Shown here piece after piece: positions 14,561 to 22,294 of a DNA stretch of 23,668 nucleotides (the stretch's first letter is position 1; each line of letters begins with the position of its first letter). Both the position numbers and the translations under genes were made by a program. Under the pieces are notes generated by a model, which worked only from the letters and a program-made list of their open reading frames with translations, had not been told where the DNA came from and did no database searches. Where the stretch lies: positions 1-23,668 of the forward strand of contig NZ_CAMLDV010000042.1 of assembly GCF_946478835.1 (NCBI RefSeq), read 5' to 3'. This DNA comes from an uncultured Bdellovibrio sp. (lineage in GTDB: Bacteria; Bdellovibrionota; Bdellovibrionia; Bdellovibrionales; Bdellovibrionaceae).

Positions 14561-14592
14561 AAAGAGCGGGTTGAACACCCGCTCTTTTTTTT
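14561..14592 (+). terminator. Intrinsic terminator after the DUF2231 gene
   Basis: AAAGAGCGGGT-TGAAC-ACCCGCTCTTT is an 11-base perfect stem followed by a T-run to 14592. It lies 5 bases after the DUF2231 stop and ends next to the stop of the convergent minus-strand gene. On the minus strand it is followed only by TTTCTAAAT, so it may work weakly in that direction too. Confidence 0.93.
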
Positions 14593-14593
14593 C

Positions 14594-15088
14594 TTATTCC
14601 GCTTCAAAACCAGTGACTGAGAACCATTTGTTTTCGGATCCGGCCAAGACAAAGATGATCGGTGCGACACACGCCTTAGGAAGTTTGATCTTTGCTCGGA
14701 TGCGGGAATTTCCGCTTGTCGTCGCTGGAAATCCCTTTGTTACCACATTGACAGTTGTCACTTTACCGTCGTGAGTTTCTGATAAACAGCTCACCAAACC
14801 GCGAAATTCTTTCTCATCATTAATGCCGCGCTTGTCTGGCGGAACTATTTCATCATTACTAAAAACCAAACCTCTCACTTTGATGTCAAGCATACCGTCG
14901 GTAGACAATGAACCTTTGGCACTTTTAATCACCCAAGGCAGTTCATCACCCAGCACATTACGGATTTGTGTTCCTCCCACAAAAGGACCGTCAACACCGT
15001 ACATAGTTTCAAATTTGATAATACTTGCAGCATTGGCGAAAACCGGAGCACTTAGAGCTACCACTGCAGCTAAAAATAGAGACTTCAT
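14594..15088 (-). CDS. Exported protein of unknown function
   Basis: I start at the ATG at 15088 (164 residues), preceded by AAAGGAAA at a good distance. The protein then begins with a clean Sec signal, MKSLFLAAVVALSAPVFANA, with likely cleavage after residue 20. The upstream in-frame start at 15118 would put ten residues in front of the signal. The mature protein of about 144 residues has a beta-rich look (alternating hydrophobic stretches) and two Cys (LVSCLSE and PKACVAP) that could form a disulfide. I recognise no family. It is convergent with the DUF2231 gene and divergent from the beta-trefoil gene, across a 142-base gap that shows nothing I can name. Confidence 0.75.
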   Translation of the reverse strand: MKSLFLAAVVALSAPVFANAASIIKFETMYGVDGPFVGGTQIRNVLGDELPWVIKSAKGSLSTDGMLDIKVRGLVFSNDEIVPPDKRGINDEKEFRGLVSCLSETHDGKVTTVNVVTKGFPATTSGNSRIRAKIKLPKACVAPIIFVLAGSENKWFSVTGFEAE

Positions 15089-15230
15089 AAATTTCCTTTC
15101 AAAAAATATTTCAGCCATTCTGGTCCGAAAAGTTTCCGAGTCAATCCGTGGCGATAAATTGCAAGTGCTGTGTTTTTACATCTTCAAAGTCGTCGTGAGT
15201 TTTGGAATCTTTAAGCCCAAGGAGATTTTT

Positions 15231-15734
15231 ATGAAAACGATGATTTTGTTAGCTGCTTTATTTTCCATGGTTGGTTTTACTTCAGGCGCTTATGCGTGTA
15301 ACGGGCCGATTAAGTGTGCGATAAAAACTTACACCGGAAACTATGTCACCGCCGTGGGCGGCGGAGGACGTATTACTGATGTGATTCATACAGATGCCAC
15401 AAGGCTTCGCAATTGGGAAAAATTTATTTTGGAAGATTCTTGCGAAGGCACACCGATCCACTATGGTATTAAAACTTACAACGGCCACTATCTCACAGCC
15501 GTCGGAGGTGGCGGGCGTATTACAGATGTCATTCACTCTGATGCCACTCAGCTACAAGCGTGGGAAAAATTTACTTTTATTCCTCTTGGCGGTGATGTCT
15601 ATGCCATTCAAACGGCTACAGGAAATTATGTGACGGCCGTCGGTGGCGGTGGGCGCATTACTGATGTGATTCATACCGACGCTACTAAGATTGGAAATTG
15701 GGAAAAGTTCACTCTTGTCTGCGGTATCCGTTAA
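15231..15734 (+). CDS. Secreted three-fold beta-trefoil (fascin-like) protein
   Basis: The ATG at 15231 follows AAGGAGA (15219-15225) and opens a Sec signal peptide with likely cleavage after AYA (residue 22). The 145-residue mature protein is three near-identical units of about 46-49 residues, starting at residues 31, 80 and 126. Each has the pattern I(K/Q)T-x-x-G-x-Y-(V/L)-TAVGGGGRITDVIH(T/S)DAT, then WEKF. Three such units make one complete beta-trefoil. The GxYVTAVGGGG-WEKF pattern is that of fascin-type (actin-crosslinking) trefoil domains, which in bacteria often bind carbohydrates. Four Cys flank the units. Secretion suggests a sugar or cell-surface binding role. The fold is a good inference; the ligand is unknown. 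A terminator follows. Confidence 0.85.
   Translation: MKTMILLAALFSMVGFTSGAYACNGPIKCAIKTYTGNYVTAVGGGGRITDVIHTDATRLRNWEKFILEDSCEGTPIHYGIKTYNGHYLTAVGGGGRITDVIHSDATQLQAWEKFTFIPLGGDVYAIQTATGNYVTAVGGGGRITDVIHTDATKIGNWEKFTLVCGIR
15321..15710 (+). repeat. Three internal beta-trefoil repeats
   Basis: The units at 15321-15425, 15468-15572 and 15606-15710 encode almost the same 35 residues, with TAVGGGGRITDVIH invariant in all three. The DNA differs at many third positions, so the identity is kept at protein level rather than by recent duplication. Confidence 0.9.
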
Positions 15735-15740
15735 CAGAAG

Positions 15741-15780
15741 AGCGGCAAGACTCTATGAGATCTTGCCGCTTTTAATTTTA
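15741..15780 (+). terminator. Intrinsic terminator after the beta-trefoil gene
   Basis: AGCGGCAAGA (15741-15750) pairs perfectly with TCTTGCCGCT (15761-15770). A short inner CTC/GAG helix is possible, and a broken T-run (TTTAATTTTA) follows. It sits between the convergent beta-trefoil gene and the small hydrophilic gene and may serve both. Confidence 0.85.
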
Positions 15781-15783
15781 AAT

Positions 15784-15966
15784 TTAGATCGATCCAGGAT
15801 TGCCAGGTTTGTCTTTTTTATCGCTCCAGTGTTCAATTTTGTCTCCGGCGTCGTGGATAACTCTTCCGGTCTTTGGAGCTTTATTGGAAACCTTGTCCCC
15901 GACTTTCTCGATTTTATCGCCCAATTTGCGCGACCAACTTTCTTTATCACCTTTTTGAGTAGCCAT
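15784..15966 (-). CDS. Small hydrophilic protein of unknown function
   Basis: This 60-residue protein has no signal peptide or membrane segment and is almost entirely polar and Lys/Asp-rich (GDKIEKVGDKVSNKAP, then DAGDKIEHWSDKKDKPG). It has a loose GDK(I/V) repeat, resembling small stress-related hydrophilic proteins, but I cannot assign a family. It is taken as real because TAAGGAGG sits 4 bases before the ATG and a terminator lies just beyond its stop. Another frame of the same strand is open (15753-15950) but has no ribosome binding site. Confidence 0.7.
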   Translation of the reverse strand: MATQKGDKESWSRKLGDKIEKVGDKVSNKAPKTGRVIHDAGDKIEHWSDKKDKPGNPGSI

Positions 15967-16041
15967 AAAATCCTCCTTACTGCTTCGATTTTAAGTCCGA
16001 AACCCTCAGGAACCCACTTCTTTTAAAAATTTTGTGCGTCT

Positions 16042-16067
16042 ACACCAGACCGTCGGCGGACTGGTGT
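16042..16067. promoter_or_regulatory. Long hairpin in the divergent gap before the copper-storage gene
   Basis: ACACCAG-A-CCG-TCGG-CGG-A-CTGGTGT forms a 10-base-pair stem with one A-A mismatch and a 4-base loop. It lies between the divergent small hydrophilic gene and the copper-storage gene. No T-run follows on the plus strand. It could be an operator or a leader structure. A TATACT at 16091-16096 is a candidate -10 for the downstream gene, without a recognisable -35. Confidence 0.4.
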
Positions 16068-16133
16068 TAAAATAAAACTGTCCTCTTTCATATACTCGGC
16101 TCAGCATGAAAGAAGGAAAAACGGGAGGCTTCT

Positions 16134-16529
16134 ATGGAACGAACATCATCCTTTAGATCAGATAGCCAAACATCCGAATTCTTTAAAAGCCATGCAGGAA
16201 TGGAAGAGTGTATTGCCAATTGTGCCGAATGTTTTCAGGTGTGCACTCGCTTGATTCCTCATTGCCTGCATCTGGGGGGTGAACATGCGGGGGCAGAACA
16301 TATTAATCTTCTTTCTATCTGTGCCGCGATTTGCGAAACCTCAGTAAGATTTATGCTTGCAGAGTCGGAATTTCACGAAGACACCTGTGCAGTGTGTGCT
16401 AAAGTCTGTGACGCCTGCGCCGATGACTGCGAAAGAATTGATGGTGGCGATTATATGATGAAAGAGTGCATTGAAATCTGCCGTGAATGTGCGGAGAGCT
16501 GCAGAAAAATGGCATCACATTCACATTAA
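16134..16529 (+). CDS. Cys-rich four-helix-bundle copper storage protein (Csp-like, DUF326)
   Basis: This 131-residue protein carries 16 Cys, mostly in CxxxC and CxxC spacings along helices: residues 26/30/33/37, 63/67, 85/88/92/95/99 and 112/116/119/123. This is the pattern of Csp copper storage proteins, whose four-helix bundles hold many Cu(I) ions inside a Cys-lined core. There is no signal peptide, so it should be cytosolic like Csp3 rather than exported Csp1. GGGAGG (16123-16128) lies just before the ATG. Only 13 bases separate its stop from the exonuclease gene, so it is probably co-transcribed with the DNA repair operon. Family confidence is high; copper binding is inferred from the family. 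Confidence 0.88.
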   Translation: MERTSSFRSDSQTSEFFKSHAGMEECIANCAECFQVCTRLIPHCLHLGGEHAGAEHINLLSICAAICETSVRFMLAESEFHEDTCAVCAKVCDACADDCERIDGGDYMMKECIEICRECAESCRKMASHSH

Positions 16530-16542
16530 ACCGGGATAAAAA

Positions 16543-17535
16543 ATGGATCTTATTCGCGCCACCGAGGAAGGTCTTTATTGCGAACCTGGTGACTTTTTTA
16601 TCGACCCTTGGCGCCCCGTGCGCCAAGCCGTGATCACGCATGCTCATTCAGATCACGCTCATTGGGGATGTCACCTCTATTATTCCACAGAAAAATGCGC
16701 CCCTCTTTTACGCCTTCGTTTAGGAGAGGCCTTACCGATCGTCGAAAAGAAATGGAATGAAAAATTTAAAATCGGAAACACATGGGTGAGCTTTCACCCG
16801 GCAGGACATATTCTCGGCTCAGCGCAGATTCGTATTGAATATAAAAATAAAATCTGGGTGGCTTCCGGCGATTACAAAAGAACACCGGATCCCACCTGCG
16901 ATGCTTTTGAAGTTGTTCCCTGCGACAGTTTTATTTCCGAAGCCACCTTTGCACTTCCAGTTTACAAGTGGGACGCTGGAGAAGTGACTGCACAGAAAAT
17001 ATTCGATTGGTGGCAAGAAGATCCAACTCGGCCTTCTCTTTTATTCTGTTACGCTCTTGGCAAAGCTCAACGTGTTTTAGCCGAGCTTAAAAATCTGACA
17101 GATCGGCCGATTTATATTCACGGTGCCATGGAGGCAATTACGAAAGTCTATAAAGATGCCGGAGTGGTCATGGCCGAAACACGTTCTATTTTTGATCATG
17201 AAAAGAATTTTCCCTTCAAAGGAGAGTTAATCCTAGCACCTCCTTCGGCCCATCGCTCTCCGTGGATGAAGCGGTTTAAGGAACCGCAAACGGCTTTTGC
17301 ATCTGGCTGGATGCAGGTCCGCGGAACTCGCCGCCGCAAAGGATATGAAAAAGGCTTCGCTTTGTCAGATCACGCGGATTGGAACGAACTCAATCAAACC
17401 ATTAAAGCAACAGGAGCCACAACGGTCTTTCTCACCCACGGAAGGACGGATGTCTTGCAACGATATTTAACGGACCAGGGAAAAACCGTTCGTCTTTTCA
17501 CGACCGAATATGAAGCTCAAGAGGAAGCTTCATGA
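16543..17535 (+). CDS. Ligase-associated DNA exonuclease (metallo-beta-lactamase/beta-CASP)
   Basis: This 330-residue nuclease is the first enzyme of a four-gene DNA repair set. It has the metallo-beta-lactamase metal motif THAHSDHAHW (His33, His35, Asp37, His38), AGHILGSAQ (His89), SGDY (Asp110), and beta-CASP-type motifs SDHADW and THGR near the C-terminus. Homologues in this operon are manganese-dependent DNA exonucleases. The gene follows the Csp-like gene by 13 bases, and its stop overlaps the ligase start in ATGA. The length is typical for the family. I am confident of the family from motifs plus neighbours. Confidence 0.93.
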   Translation: MDLIRATEEGLYCEPGDFFIDPWRPVRQAVITHAHSDHAHWGCHLYYSTEKCAPLLRLRLGEALPIVEKKWNEKFKIGNTWVSFHPAGHILGSAQIRIEYKNKIWVASGDYKRTPDPTCDAFEVVPCDSFISEATFALPVYKWDAGEVTAQKIFDWWQEDPTRPSLLFCYALGKAQRVLAELKNLTDRPIYIHGAMEAITKVYKDAGVVMAETRSIFDHEKNFPFKGELILAPPSAHRSPWMKRFKEPQTAFASGWMQVRGTRRRKGYEKGFALSDHADWNELNQTIKATGATTVFLTHGRTDVLQRYLTDQGKTVRLFTTEYEAQEEAS

Positions 17536-19157
17536 AAACGTTTGCAAAACTTTTTGATGAACTGGATTCAACCACCTCCACCAACGAAAAAGTGGACGCT
17601 CTCAAAAAGTATTTCGCAGTAACCGATCCGGAAGACTCCATGTGGACGATATTATTGTTAACGGGACGTTTGAGTAAACGTGTTCTGACTTCACGCACGT
17701 TAAGTCACTTGTTTTTGACTTCGACAAATTATCCTCCCTGGCTTTTTGCTGAGAGTTATGATCACGTTGGCGACACGGCTGAAACTTTAAGTCTGTTGGC
17801 ACATTCGTTAAACTTATGCCGAGAAATCTCTGGGACTAAGGATAAAAGTTTGGCTTTGTGGATGGAGGAAGAAATTCCTGCGCTCGCACAAATAGAAAAT
17901 GAAACCGAACAAGCTGAGCGCCTTTTAGAATGGTGGCGAGATCTCACTTATCAGGAAGTTTTTATTCTCAATAAACTTATCACCGGAGCCTTTCGGGTTG
18001 GTGTCAGTGAAAAACTTGTGATTCGCGCCGTGGCGGAGGTCTACGAACTTCCTACTGATCAGATCGCCCACCGCTTGACCGGAAACATTCGAACAGGCAA
18101 AGAAGCATTTCAAAATTTAGTTTCTAAGGAAGTCACCGAGATTGGTTTTAGTCAGCCCTATCCATTTTGTCTAGCCCATCCCTGGAACGAGCGCAGCGAA
18201 CGAGATTTTACTCCCGCAAAATGGTGCATCGAGTGGAAGTATGACGGCATTCGAGCGCAGGTTATCCGCCGCGAAAAACAACTTTGGATCTGGTCCCGTG
18301 GTGAGGAGCAAATCACAGAAAGTTTTCCTGATCTAGCGCCTGTATTCATGCGTCTGCCAGATGGAACTGTGATTGACGGTGAAATCTTAGTTTATAAAGA
18401 AGGTTCCATTTTACCTTTTCAGGAATTGCAAAAAAGATTGGGACGAAAGAAGGTCTCAGCGGCTGTTATGAGTGAACGCCCTGCAGGTTTTTTTGCTTAT
18501 GATTGTCTGGAATATCGAGGCCAAGATATTCGTCAAAAATCTCTGCGTGAGCGCAAAGAAATTTTAAAGTCTTTAATAGAAAAATTGGATCATCCTCAAG
18601 TGCGTTTTTCTTCTCTTCTCTCCGTTGAGTCTTTGCAGGACCTTGAAGAACTCCGTCATACGGCTCGTGAAAATGAGGCTGAAGGTTTGATGTTAAAACT
18701 TTGGGAGGGTGTTTATTCAGTAGGTCGCAAGACCGGAAATTGGTGGAAGCATAAAGTAGATCCACTGACACTGGATGCTGTTTTATTGTATGCCCAATCC
18801 GGGACGGGCAGACGGTCGAATCTTTATACCGATTACACTTTTGCTCTGTGGAATGAAAATAGAGAGCTGATTCCCTTTGCCAAAGCGTATTCTGGATTAA
18901 ATCAAACCGAAATTGACGAGTTGGATGCTTGGATTCGCCGTCACACGAAAGAAAAATTTGGTCCGGTGCGAGCCGTAGAACCTTTGCACGTTTTTGAAAT
19001 CGGTTTTGAAGGAATCAGTCCCTCAACACGTCATAAATCGGGAATCGCCGTTCGCTTTCCGCGAATTTTACGCTGGCGTAAAGACAAAAAGCCTGAAGAT
19101 GCCGATACTCTTGAAACCGCAAGTGAGCTTTTAAACGGAGTCAGAAAAGATGAATGA
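17532..19157 (+). CDS. ATP-dependent DNA ligase of the Lhr-associated repair operon
   Basis: This 541-residue ligase seals DNA nicks using ATP. After an N-terminal helical DNA-binding domain (about 1-200) comes the adenylation domain with motif I KYDGIR (Lys236 takes the AMP), motif III TVIDGEILVY, motif IIIa GFFAYDCLEYRG, motif IV EGLMLK and motif V WWKHKVD, then an OB-fold with FEGISPSTRHKSGIAVRFPR. The order and length match the ATP-dependent ligases found next to Lhr-Core helicase and the metallo-beta-lactamase exonuclease. It overlaps the exonuclease gene by 4 bases and the helicase gene by 8. It probably acts with them in DNA damage repair rather than in replication. Confidence 0.95.
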   Translation: MKTFAKLFDELDSTTSTNEKVDALKKYFAVTDPEDSMWTILLLTGRLSKRVLTSRTLSHLFLTSTNYPPWLFAESYDHVGDTAETLSLLAHSLNLCREISGTKDKSLALWMEEEIPALAQIENETEQAERLLEWWRDLTYQEVFILNKLITGAFRVGVSEKLVIRAVAEVYELPTDQIAHRLTGNIRTGKEAFQNLVSKEVTEIGFSQPYPFCLAHPWNERSERDFTPAKWCIEWKYDGIRAQVIRREKQLWIWSRGEEQITESFPDLAPVFMRLPDGTVIDGEILVYKEGSILPFQELQKRLGRKKVSAAVMSERPAGFFAYDCLEYRGQDIRQKSLRERKEILKSLIEKLDHPQVRFSSLLSVESLQDLEELRHTARENEAEGLMLKLWEGVYSVGRKTGNWWKHKVDPLTLDAVLLYAQSGTGRRSNLYTDYTFALWNENRELIPFAKAYSGLNQTEIDELDAWIRRHTKEKFGPVRAVEPLHVFEIGFEGISPSTRHKSGIAVRFPRILRWRKDKKPEDADTLETASELLNGVRKDE

Positions 19158-21591
19158 ACTTAAACCCATTCATGCTTTTTTTCATCGTCGCGGCTGGAAG
19201 GCTTTTCCCTTCCAGGAAGAGTCTTGGAAAGCCTATCTCGAGGGTGAGTCAGGACTCTTACACATCCCTACAGGAGCGGGAAAAACGTATGCGGCTGTGA
19301 TGGGTCCATTTGCAAAGCTTTTAGCCCGCCCCTCAAAAGGTTTAAAGATATTATACCTGACTCCCTTAAGAGCGTTAACCCGTGACTTAGCCACTGCCAT
19401 TTACGAACCTATTTTACAAGAGAAATGGCCTCTTAAAATTGATACTCGAACCGGGGACACTTCTTTCTCGCAAAAAAAACGCCAGCTGTTTTCACCGGCG
19501 GATCTTTTACTCACGACTCCCGAATCTCTCGCCGTTTTAATTTCTCAACATGAAGCCGATGAGATTTTTAAAAATCTTCAAGTCGTCATCTTAGATGAAT
19601 GGCATGAGTTGATGGCCAGCAAAAGAGGAAGTCTTTGTGAACTTTCACTTTCCTATTTACGTTCTTTAAATCCGGATTTACAGACGTGGGCGTTATCGGC
19701 CTCCGTTGGAAATATTGAAGAAGCAGCGAAGGTCGCCGTCGGCCGCTCGCAAGAACCGCGAATAATATCAGGAAGCTCTGATCGGAATTTAGTACTAGAT
19801 TGTCTTTTACCTCAAAAAATTGATCGTTTTCCCTGGGCAGGACATCTTGGGTTCGCCTTAAAAGAAAAACTCATTGAAGAACTTGATCCCGAAGTCTCCA
19901 CCCTTATTTTTACAAACACACGCTCCCAAGCGGAAAGATGGTTTGAAGTGATGTTAGAAATGGCACCGCACATGGCTCCGGTCATGGCGCTTCATCACAG
20001 CTCATTAGACCGCGAAGAACGCGAGGCCGTTGAAGAAGGTGTAAAAAATGGATCTTTAAAATGGGTCGTCGCCACCTCTTCCTTGGATCTAGGAGTTGAT
20101 TTTCAGCCCGTTGAGCGCGTCGTCCAAATCGGCAGTCCTAAAATGGTGGCGCGAATGATTCAAAGAGCCGGGCGCTCAGCACATCGTCCTGGAGGAAAAA
20201 GCAGGCTCTTGTTTGTTCCGACAAACTCCTGGGAAATCTTGGAACTTGAAGCCGTCAAAAAAGCTCTCAAAGAAAAACATATTGAGCCTCGCCGACCGTT
20301 AAAAAAACCAATGGATGTGCTGTTACAGCATATGATGACACTGGCCTGCGGGCCCGGGCTGCGTCTGGATGAACTCTGGCTTTCTTTAAAGGAAACCTAT
20401 TCTTTTTCTGATATTAGCCAAGAAGAGTTGAACTGGTGCCGTCAGTTTCTTACTCGCGGCGGTGAAACACTGCAAGCTTATCCTCAGTTTCACAAACTTA
20501 TTTACGATGAAGAAGAAGGAAAATATCGACCGGCCTCATCTAAGATTGCGCACATGCATCGCATGAGTATTGGAACGATTGTGTCACGGGAATCCGTGCA
20601 GGTTTCTTATACCAATCGAAATCGTATCGGCTCTGTGGAAGAGAGTTTCATTTCCAAACTAAAAAAAGGCGATGTGTTTCAATTTGCGGGAAAAAAATTG
20701 GAGTTTGTTCTTTTAAAAGACATGACTGCCTATGTGCGTTCCAGCAAGGCCGTCACAAACGTAGTTCCCTCTTGGGACGGCGGACGGTTTCCGATTTCTG
20801 AAACGTTGGGGCAAGCGTTTCGTGAAGTTTTAACCGAAAAGCACCCTGGCTTGGACCGGCTTCTGTCTCCCCTTTTAGGGACGCAAAAAGAAGTTTCGGT
20901 TTTACCCGGAGCTGACATTCTTCTTATTGAAAAATGGAATTCCAAAGAAGGAGATCATATTTTTGTGTATCCATTTGAAGGACGCTCGGTGCATGAAGGA
21001 CTTGCCCAGCTCTGGGGTTATCGATTTGCGCGAAGAGCACCGACAACGTTTTCCTTTGCTGTTAACGACTATGGTTTTGAAATCACCGGACCTGTGGATT
21101 ATGACTTTGAAAAACTTTTTGATGACGACTTTTTTTCAGATGACAATTTGGTTGAAGAGATTGGTCAGTCCTTACAGATCGGTCAGCTAAGCCAGCGTCA
21201 GTTTCGCGAGATTGCAAAAATCGCAGGTCTTGTTTTTACGGGATATCCGGGGTCTCCTAAAACAGGCCGCCAGATGCAGATCAGTTCTTCACTTCTTTAT
21301 GAAGTTTTTAAGAAACACGAGCCGAATAATTTATTGATTCGCCAAAGTTTTGACGAAGTCCTTGCCAATTCTTTGGAAAGCGGACGTATGCGCAAGACTT
21401 TACAACGTCTCCGAAAAATGAAAGTGCGCTGGGTGGAATTGGAAACGCCCTCACCGCTTTCATTTCCTTTAGTGGTGGAAAATATCGCTGTGGGAAATCT
21501 TTCCAACGAGAGTCTGGAAGCTAAAATCGCCAGACTTAAGAAAACTTGGGAAAAGAAAAATGAAGATCACGGTCGCGAACGAAGACATTGA
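19150..21591 (+). CDS. Lhr-Core family DEXH-box DNA helicase
   Basis: This 813-residue superfamily 2 helicase has Walker A TGAGKT (41-46), TPLRALTRDL (motif Ia), TTPESLAVL (Ib), DEWH (149-152, motif II), SASVG (183-187, motif III), ATSSLDLGVDF (motif V) and QRAGRSAHRPG (motif VI). Long winged-helix and Lhr-specific C-terminal domains follow. At about 810 residues it is the Lhr-Core size, without the large C-terminal extension of full Lhr. Family members are ATP-driven 3'-to-5' translocases that unwind RNA:DNA and DNA duplexes. It overlaps the ligase by 8 bases and the PdeM-like gene by 32 bases, so the operon is tightly coupled. Confidence 0.95.
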   Translation: MNELKPIHAFFHRRGWKAFPFQEESWKAYLEGESGLLHIPTGAGKTYAAVMGPFAKLLARPSKGLKILYLTPLRALTRDLATAIYEPILQEKWPLKIDTRTGDTSFSQKKRQLFSPADLLLTTPESLAVLISQHEADEIFKNLQVVILDEWHELMASKRGSLCELSLSYLRSLNPDLQTWALSASVGNIEEAAKVAVGRSQEPRIISGSSDRNLVLDCLLPQKIDRFPWAGHLGFALKEKLIEELDPEVSTLIFTNTRSQAERWFEVMLEMAPHMAPVMALHHSSLDREEREAVEEGVKNGSLKWVVATSSLDLGVDFQPVERVVQIGSPKMVARMIQRAGRSAHRPGGKSRLLFVPTNSWEILELEAVKKALKEKHIEPRRPLKKPMDVLLQHMMTLACGPGLRLDELWLSLKETYSFSDISQEELNWCRQFLTRGGETLQAYPQFHKLIYDEEEGKYRPASSKIAHMHRMSIGTIVSRESVQVSYTNRNRIGSVEESFISKLKKGDVFQFAGKKLEFVLLKDMTAYVRSSKAVTNVVPSWDGGRFPISETLGQAFREVLTEKHPGLDRLLSPLLGTQKEVSVLPGADILLIEKWNSKEGDHIFVYPFEGRSVHEGLAQLWGYRFARRAPTTFSFAVNDYGFEITGPVDYDFEKLFDDDFFSDDNLVEEIGQSLQIGQLSQRQFREIAKIAGLVFTGYPGSPKTGRQMQISSSLLYEVFKKHEPNNLLIRQSFDEVLANSLESGRMRKTLQRLRKMKVRWVELETPSPLSFPLVVENIAVGNLSNESLEAKIARLKKTWEKKNEDHGRERRH

Positions 21592-22207
21592 ACTTTTGCC
21601 TGAAAAAGCCTTTTTTTGGCAGGCAGAACATCTTTTAGGAATTTCCGACGTGCATTTAGGAAAGGCCGAAAGCTATCAAGCCGCCGGAGTTCCCCTTCCT
21701 TCAGGAAATCACCGTGTGGATTTAGAACGCATCAGTTATTTGATACAGAAATATCACATCGAAAAAGTCGTCGTTCTTGGAGATTGGATCCACAACAAAT
21801 TCAGTCTTAGCGAAGTCGTTGTCCGGGATTTTCGCGAGTTTTTCGCTGTCCACGAGCACGTGCACTGGACTCTGCTTTTGGGGAACCATGAATATGGAGC
21901 TCACGAAATTTTAAAAGGCCTGCCCTTTCATTTGGTCGAAGAGGAAATTGAAATGGGACCGTTTCTAATGACTCATGGTCATAAGAATCCCCGCTCACAT
22001 CTTTTTCAGATTCAAGGGCACACACATCCCTTAGTCCTTCTTCACGAAGGTCCCCTGCGATTAAAATTGCCTTGCTTTGTTTTAGAGAGAAAGTGTCTGA
22101 CCGTACCGGCCTTTGGTAGTCTGACAGGCGGTTACACCGTAAGACCCCGCGCCGGAAGTCGCATTTTTGCGGTGTCCGATTCTGAGGTCTTTGAGGTCCA
22201 AAAATAA
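21560..22207 (+). CDS. pdeM: Ligase-associated metallophosphoesterase PdeM
   Basis: This 215-residue calcineurin-like phosphoesterase completes the four-gene repair operon. It has all the metal motifs: SDVHLGK (Asp30, His32), GDWIHNK (74-80), GNHE (108-111), THGH (His139, His141) and GHTHP (153-157). Homologues in these operons are manganese-dependent DNA endonucleases/phosphodiesterases. The ATG at 21560 lies inside the end of the helicase gene, giving a 32-base overlap, with GGGAAAAG upstream as ribosome binding site. The length is standard. A 3'-end or lesion-processing role with the ligase and helicase is inferred from the conserved gene set. Confidence 0.93.
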   Translation: MKITVANEDIELLPEKAFFWQAEHLLGISDVHLGKAESYQAAGVPLPSGNHRVDLERISYLIQKYHIEKVVVLGDWIHNKFSLSEVVVRDFREFFAVHEHVHWTLLLGNHEYGAHEILKGLPFHLVEEEIEMGPFLMTHGHKNPRSHLFQIQGHTHPLVLLHEGPLRLKLPCFVLERKCLTVPAFGSLTGGYTVRPRAGSRIFAVSDSEVFEVQK

Positions 22208-22228
22208 TCTTCAAATTACCAAGTCGTG

Positions 22229-22246
22229 TTGGAAAAACAGTTCCAA
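22229..22246. promoter_or_regulatory. Inverted repeat downstream of pdeM
   Basis: TTGGAA-AAACAG-TTCCAA is a perfect 6-base inverted repeat in the short gap between pdeM and the next gene. It could be an operator or a weak terminator stem. No T-run follows. No promoter boxes stand out. Confidence 0.25.
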
Positions 22247-22294
22247 TGCTTTTCCCGCGACGTATTTCTTCCGAAAGGTTTCTTAGGGGGAAAT

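Noticed and set aside
14823..15230. Long N-terminal extension of the beta-trefoil protein
   Set aside because: It is antisense to the exported-protein gene at 14594-15088. The ATG at 15231 has AAGGAGA and a signal peptide.
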